From Beijerinckiaceae bacterium (GTDB lineage Bacteria; Bacteroidota; Bacteroidia; Chitinophagales; Chitinophagaceae), in assembly GCA_903970475.1 (NCBI GenBank), contig CAJCIQ010000055.1:1-44846 (forward strand): a DNA stretch of 44,846 bases, read 5' to 3'. The position numbers and the translations under genes are program-made. Positions 40,531-44,846 of this stretch are shown in pieces (position 1 is the stretch's first letter; each line of letters starts with the position of its first letter). Under the pieces are notes generated by a model that was given only the letters and a program-made list of their open reading frames with translations, was not told the DNA's origin and ran no database searches.

Positions 40531-42258
40531 ATGAGACAGCATATAAAAAACATAACCATTGCCCTTTCGATCGCGTGCGTTATGCAGTCCTGCGGTAAAA
40601 ACTATTTAAACAGGCCCCCTCTGGCCTCCCCCACCGCGGGTACCTATTATCAATCCGACGCCGAGATCCTCAACGGAACCGGCCCTTTATACAATGCATC
40701 CTGGATGGGATATAACGGAACCTCTCTACAATACATTGGAGACGTCATGGGTGGCAACAGCCTTTGCGATAACTATAACGGTCGCGGCGCTTTTTTGAAC
40801 TTTACGGTTACCTCTACTGATCCCAGCGGGGCTTTGGAATCTGCCTATCAAGCCCTTTGGTCCGTAGTAGCCAATGCCAACGTTGTCGCATATAATATCA
40901 AGAATGCAGGCCCCGGCGCTAGTGCGGCTGGTAAAGCGGAGGGGCTGGCGGAATGTTATTTGATGCGCGCAGCCGCTTATTACTACCTGGTCCTGGACTG
41001 GGGAGCTGTGCCCATCATTTACAACAACACAATACAATTAGGTGATGACAGCATACGCCGTAACAACGTGAGCGACGCTTGGCAGTTCATCATCAATGAC
41101 CTGACGTGGTGCAAAAACAATCTTCCCTCCACACCCATTCAACCAGCAAGGGTAAGCAAATGGACGGCAGAAGGTATGTTGGCCAGGGCTTACCTGGTCC
41201 GCTCAGGTTATGGACAAAGCGGCAGTAGATCTCAATCCGACCTGGATAGTGCCGTTTATTATGCAGGGGATGTTTGCAATAACAGCGGATTGACCTTATT
41301 GCCCTATTATTACAACCTGTTCACCTCTAAGAATTTTAGCGGGTCCAATGTTCCTCAGGAGGCCTTGTTCTCCCTATTGTGGGTACCCACAGGTTCCTGG
41401 TTTGTACAAAACCATATGCAGGCCAATTTGGCCTATAGCGCCCTGATCACCCAAACCGGGGACGGATGGGGCGGAGCCTTCGGGGCATCTCCTTCCCTGC
41501 TGCAATACTTCATAGACAACCCGGCAGACTCTATTCGTCGCAGGGCCACCTTCTTTATGCCCAATGATTTCTATGCAGACATCAACACCAATAACGGTGG
41601 ATGGCTGGTAGATACGACCCTGTTTAACTCAGCCACCAACTCTTCCACCGGAGATCATATTTATGTTCCTGTCACTTCAGGTACCTACTATGGAGACGAT
41701 CATGCTTATGTAAAGAAGTATGTCATTGGCTCACCTGCGGATAACGGAGGATTGGGTTCTGAACAAAACGAGAACATTAATACCTATATGTTCAGACTCG
41801 CAGACGTCTACCTGATCTATGCCGATGCCATCCTGGGCAACAGTGCCAGCACTTCTGATTCCAGGGCACTTCAGTTTTTCAATGCCGTACGTGCCAGAGC
41901 TGGTGTAGCGCCAAAGACATCCATCAGCTATGCAGACCTGGTGCAGGAAAGGAAGGTTGAGTTTGCTTATGAAGGTCACGCTTGGTATGATTGGAAGTCC
42001 TGGTATTATTTCGATCCCACGGATGCCACCAATTATTTCAACACCCAGAACAGAGGCCAGTACAATATCTCCTATAACAACGGCCAACCATTTGTAACCT
42101 GGCTGAATGATGCCGAAAGCCCCATGCCACTCGGTCCTCGTAACTATACCATTTCTCCGAACAATGTAGACCTGCCTTATCCTGAATCTGAACTCCTGGT
42201 AGCGCCTGCACTGTCCGAAGCGCCGGTAGCTTTTGATTTTAGTAAGGTGAGCTATTAA
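40531..42258 (+). CDS. SusD-family surface nutrient-binding lipoprotein
   Basis: 575-aa lipoprotein that caps the SusC barrel and delivers glycan. The lipobox VMQSC places the lipid on Cys21. Tetratricopeptide-like helices are scattered through the chain. The RagB/SusD signatures are visible: EGLAECYLMRAAAYYYLVLDWGAVP in the N-terminal half and MFRLADVYLIYADAILG with FFNAVRARAGV and VQERKVEFAYEGHAWYDWKSW in the C-terminal half. It forms the canonical pair with the upstream SusC. Confidence 0.96.
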   Translation: MRQHIKNITIALSIACVMQSCGKNYLNRPPLASPTAGTYYQSDAEILNGTGPLYNASWMGYNGTSLQYIGDVMGGNSLCDNYNGRGAFLNFTVTSTDPSGALESAYQALWSVVANANVVAYNIKNAGPGASAAGKAEGLAECYLMRAAAYYYLVLDWGAVPIIYNNTIQLGDDSIRRNNVSDAWQFIINDLTWCKNNLPSTPIQPARVSKWTAEGMLARAYLVRSGYGQSGSRSQSDLDSAVYYAGDVCNNSGLTLLPYYYNLFTSKNFSGSNVPQEALFSLLWVPTGSWFVQNHMQANLAYSALITQTGDGWGGAFGASPSLLQYFIDNPADSIRRRATFFMPNDFYADINTNNGGWLVDTTLFNSATNSSTGDHIYVPVTSGTYYGDDHAYVKKYVIGSPADNGGLGSEQNENINTYMFRLADVYLIYADAILGNSASTSDSRALQFFNAVRARAGVAPKTSISYADLVQERKVEFAYEGHAWYDWKSWYYFDPTDATNYFNTQNRGQYNISYNNGQPFVTWLNDAESPMPLGPRNYTISPNNVDLPYPESELLVAPALSEAPVAFDFSKVSY

Positions 42259-42268
42259 AATTCAACCC

Positions 42269-43774
42269 ATGACTAAGAAACTTATCATACCGATAATCCT
42301 TCTCATTTCCGCCCTTATTCAATTTGGGTGCAAAAAGAATGAGTCCGGGCCTCCCATGATCAACGCGGTAAGGCTCATAGATACGACCAAAAGAGACAGC
42401 ACCTTTACCGAAGCCGTTCCCGGCACTGAAATCGTCATCCAGGGTGCTAACATGGGCGGGTTACAGGCAGTGTATTTCAATGATACTTCTGCCTATTTCA
42501 ACCCGGTATACGCTACTTCCAGCAATATCATCGTGGTCATTCCGTCTACCGCCCAGACGGCGGCCACCAATCCCAATGTGCCCAGTGAAATTAAAATCGT
42601 GACCAATCACGGGACGGCCACCTACAAGTTTACCTTGTACCTGTATCCGCCCACCATCAACTCGATTTCTTTTAATAATGCGGGTACGGCGGTCGTCATT
42701 TCGGGGACCAACTTTGAAGGCATTAAAAAAATCACCTTCCCTCTTTCGGGAGGTGTAGCTGATACGGCCCTGTCCTATACTGTGAACAGTACGTTTACCC
42801 AAATTACGGCTCAGATCCCACCAGGGACTGCCTTTCAGGACTCCTTGAGGGTATTCTGCACCTGGGGAACAGCAAGTTATTCCTATCCTCCTCCCATGAC
42901 GATCACTTCTGTGTCAAATGAGAATGCCGTAGCGGGGACCACAATTTTGGTGAACGGAACAAACTTGATTGGCATAACTAAAGTGATATTCCCCGGAGGG
43001 ATTGAAGGAACCAGTATCACCCCCGTCAACGTCACTCAATTCAGTGTAGTCGTTCCCTCTGGTATTACAGCACCTGACACTTTGAGAATCCAGGGAGGTT
43101 TGGGTAATGCCTCTTCACCTCAGTTGTTTGACTCTTATATTACCGCACCTTCTCCCGGATACCTATCCACCTTTGAAGTGCAATGGCCGGCCAGCGGCAC
43201 ACCCAATGACTCCTGGTTGGGATGGACCGGAACACCAGTAACGGCAGCTACAGCAGCCACCACCTATCCCGGCGCTACCGGCGCCGTATCCCTGCTGACC
43301 AACGCCGGCCCCATGGGCAAAAGTATCGGTTGCCTTTCTCAGGCCAACGCAGGCACCCTTCAACTCAATCCAGAACCTTGGGTTTCCAACCTCTCCACAC
43401 CCATTTCAGGTTATTCCATGAAATTTGAAGTGAATGTACCCAACGCCTGGACCATGGGTGAAATCTGGATAGCAGTAGGTGGCTGGTATGGATGGAGCAG
43501 TTATACGGCCAGGTACGCACCCTGGTCTACCTCGGGCACTGGCAGTTACCAAACCAATGGATGGGTGACCGTAACCATTCCGCTTACCCAGTTCATTCAA
43601 GGGAATCAATACTGGACGACCTCTTGGACTACAGGCGGTGCTCCTGCTAATACCTTCAATGACTACCCTTCCACGGCGGTTGGTTTCCTGGTAGCCAATG
43701 ACATGGCGGTTGCAGTCCCAGCAGGTGCTGTGAACATTGCCATAGACAATGTCCGTATCGTTCAAGGTCAATAA
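42269..43774 (+). CDS. Surface glycan-binding lipoprotein with IPT/TIG repeats (SGBP-like)
   Basis: 501-aa predicted lipoprotein (lipobox LIQFGC, Cys21). Residues about 30-280 form three IPT/TIG Ig-like domains (PGTEIVIQGANMGGLQAVYFND, AGTAVVISGTNFEGIKKITFP, AGTTILVNGTNLIGITKVIFPG). The C-terminal ~220 residues are an aromatic-rich beta domain (WLGWTG, GWYGWSSY, GYSMKFEVNVPNAW, AIDNVRI) like the glycan-binding C-terminal domain of SGBP-B proteins. Such proteins sit next to SusD and add polysaccharide binding at the cell surface. The target glycan cannot be read. It starts 10 bp after susD, so it is in the same operon. Confidence 0.88.
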   Translation: MTKKLIIPIILLISALIQFGCKKNESGPPMINAVRLIDTTKRDSTFTEAVPGTEIVIQGANMGGLQAVYFNDTSAYFNPVYATSSNIIVVIPSTAQTAATNPNVPSEIKIVTNHGTATYKFTLYLYPPTINSISFNNAGTAVVISGTNFEGIKKITFPLSGGVADTALSYTVNSTFTQITAQIPPGTAFQDSLRVFCTWGTASYSYPPPMTITSVSNENAVAGTTILVNGTNLIGITKVIFPGGIEGTSITPVNVTQFSVVVPSGITAPDTLRIQGGLGNASSPQLFDSYITAPSPGYLSTFEVQWPASGTPNDSWLGWTGTPVTAATAATTYPGATGAVSLLTNAGPMGKSIGCLSQANAGTLQLNPEPWVSNLSTPISGYSMKFEVNVPNAWTMGEIWIAVGGWYGWSSYTARYAPWSTSGTGSYQTNGWVTVTIPLTQFIQGNQYWTTSWTTGGAPANTFNDYPSTAVGFLVANDMAVAVPAGAVNIAIDNVRIVQGQ

Positions 43775-43784
43775 ACATTCGTGC

Positions 43785-44846
43785 ATGAAAGATATCCTTA
43801 TGACAAAACAAGCAATGGTCTTCCTGGCCATTGCTTGTTTTACCGGGTCTTGTTCTAAAAGCTCGACACCCAAAAACAATGGAGGAGGATCTGGTGGCAA
43901 GACCAGTAGTACTTATCCCGTGATTACGGATTCTACCTATAATCCGGTAGACCCCACAACTCCTGGCACCATAGGCTTTTTCTCCAGTGCCTGGACAGCC
44001 AGGACATTTGCTGAACCAACCCAGGACAGTGCAGCCACGGCCTATTCCGGTGTCGCTACCGATTCACTGACCATCAACGTCAACAATGTATTGGCCAAAG
44101 CCTCGCCCTATGTTTTTGGAAATAATTCCAACCTCTGGATAGGACAGATGGTGACCCAGTCCAACCTGATGCAATACCTTACCGACCTGGCTCCTCATAT
44201 CATCCGGGGACCGGGTGGCAGTATTTCTGACGTTTATTTCTGGAATGGTACTACAGCCAATCCAGCACCCGCCGACGCACCTGCGAATCTGCTGACCTCC
44301 TCGGGCAGCACCACGCCCCTGGCCCCATGGTACGGCACCAATACGGGTACCTGGACCTTGTCCCTGGACAACTATTACAACCTGCTGGCTCAGACAGGCA
44401 GTACGGGCATCCTCACCATGAACTATGGCTATGCCCGCTACGGAACCGGCCCCAACCCAGTAGCTACTGCTGCTCATCTGGCAGCCGATTGGGTACGCTA
44501 CGACAACGGCAGAACCAAGTACTGGGAAATAGGCAATGAGAACTTCGGTAACTGGGAGGCCGGTTATCAGATCAATACGGCCACCAATCAGGATGGGCAG
44601 CCCGCCACGATTACCGGGGCACTGTATGCCACACACTTTCAGGTGTTTGCCGACTCCATGCGGGCGGCAGCCCAACAAGTGGGGGCCACCATCTATATAG
44701 GTGCCGTCCTCTATAATACGCCCCCCCAGCCTACAGACTATGCCTCTTTGCAAACCTGGAACCAAGGTGTACTGGCAGGTGCAGGAAGTGTCGCCGACTT
44801 TTTTATTGTGCACGATTACTTCACTGCTTACAATACCAACTCAAGC
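43785..44846 (+). CDS. Glycoside hydrolase lipoprotein, clan GH-A-like (partial, 3' end beyond window)
   Basis: The frame is open to the window edge (354 codons). It starts with a lipoprotein signal ending TGSC (Cys23) and a Gly/Ser linker. The catalytic-type domain begins near residue 90, with PHIIRGPGGSISDVYFW, ILTMNYGYARYG, HLAADWVRYDNGR and the acid/base motif YWEIGNENFGNWE (Glu252 the likely proton donor). This EIGNE context is seen in (beta/alpha)8 retaining families such as GH51/GH44-type enzymes; the family is not certain. A starting ATG at 43800 is an alternative. It lies 10 bp after the SGBP-like gene and probably provides the surface depolymerase of the PUL. A perfect hairpin overlaps its signal-peptide codons. 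Confidence 0.82.
   Translation, partial: MKDILMTKQAMVFLAIACFTGSCSKSSTPKNNGGGSGGKTSSTYPVITDSTYNPVDPTTPGTIGFFSSAWTARTFAEPTQDSAATAYSGVATDSLTINVNNVLAKASPYVFGNNSNLWIGQMVTQSNLMQYLTDLAPHIIRGPGGSISDVYFWNGTTANPAPADAPANLLTSSGSTTPLAPWYGTNTGTWTLSLDNYYNLLAQTGSTGILTMNYGYARYGTGPNPVATAAHLAADWVRYDNGRTKYWEIGNENFGNWEAGYQINTATNQDGQPATITGALYATHFQVFADSMRAAAQQVGATIYIGAVLYNTPPQPTDYASLQTWNQGVLAGAGSVADFFIVHDYFTAYNTNSS
43805..43841 (+). promoter_or_regulatory. Terminator-like hairpin inside the glycoside hydrolase start region
   Basis: AAAACAAGCAATGG (43805-43818) is perfectly complementary to CCATTGCTTGTTTT (43828-43841), with a nine-base loop and the stem ending in TTTT. It covers codons 7-19 of the hydrolase (from the ATG at 43785). 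It has the form of an intrinsic terminator or attenuator. Confidence 0.65.

Noticed and set aside
1-44846. CRISPR array, insertion sequence, integrase or phage genes
   Set aside because: No regularly spaced direct repeats and no transposase, integrase or phage-like proteins were seen; repeats found are palindromes, short-sequence repeats or domain duplications.

Overview
The window reads as a stretch of a Bacteroidota chromosome, most likely from the Chitinophagaceae/Chitinophagales. The signs are a SusC/SusD polysaccharide-utilisation locus with a hybrid two-component regulator, Bacteroidota-type TAnnTTTG -7 promoter boxes, weak or absent Shine-Dalgarno sequences, DUF5723-like and DUF6600-like proteins, and a two-lipoyl PdhC. 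The genus is an inference from protein character; no search was run. Most of the window is ordinary, densely packed core genome with two accessory islands.

Layout. (1) 1-1.9 kb: tail of an upstream gene, then pdhC and a strong terminator. (2) 2.0-8.6 kb: a same-strand run with a FAS1 protein, a tightly coupled UbiA prenyltransferase / type III polyketide synthase / methyltransferase / FAD oxidoreductase set, then a DUF5723-like outer-membrane protein and a TonB-C-like protein. The four-enzyme core looks like an aromatic lipid, quinone or meroterpenoid pathway and is the best candidate here for an undescribed system. (3) 8.6-12 kb: CoA-binding protein, YkuK-like RNase H fold protein, then rsmE and dnaB on the minus strand. 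A 587-bp gene-free region upstream of dnaB holds DnaA-box-like inverted repeats and a cluster of extragenic palindromes. (4) 12.5-22 kb: a low-complexity DUF6600-like lipoprotein (minus), then housekeeping genes pheT, a small coiled-coil protein, zapA, rny, rplS, tatA, tatC, gatA. (5) 22-28.6 kb: a lytic transglycosylase, then pabB, an extremely acidic protein, purA and a bifunctional Rel/SpoT on the minus strand. (6) 28.7-31.2 kb: tRNA-Leu(UAG) and the cytochrome bd oxidase genes cydAB. (7) 31.3-44.8 kb: a PUL. Two truncated convergent genes (a lipoprotein start and the sensor half of a hybrid two-component system) mark a deletion scar. Next comes an intact 1388-aa hybrid two-component regulator, divergent from susC, susD, an IPT/TIG surface glycan-binding lipoprotein and a glycoside hydrolase cut by the window edge.

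How the parts work together. In the PUL, SusC/SusD and the surface glycan-binding lipoprotein would capture and import oligosaccharides released by the lipoprotein glycoside hydrolase, and the hybrid sensor would switch the operon on when it binds a breakdown product in the periplasm. In the type III PKS island, overlapping start and stop codons imply coordinated production of enzymes that make, prenylate, methylate and oxidise or reduce a lipid-like aromatic. Sites that could repay a closer look are a perfect 14-bp hairpin with a U-run inside the signal-peptide codons of the PUL hydrolase, an SSB-like acidic tip on DnaB, and the DnaA-box-like palindrome upstream of dnaB.
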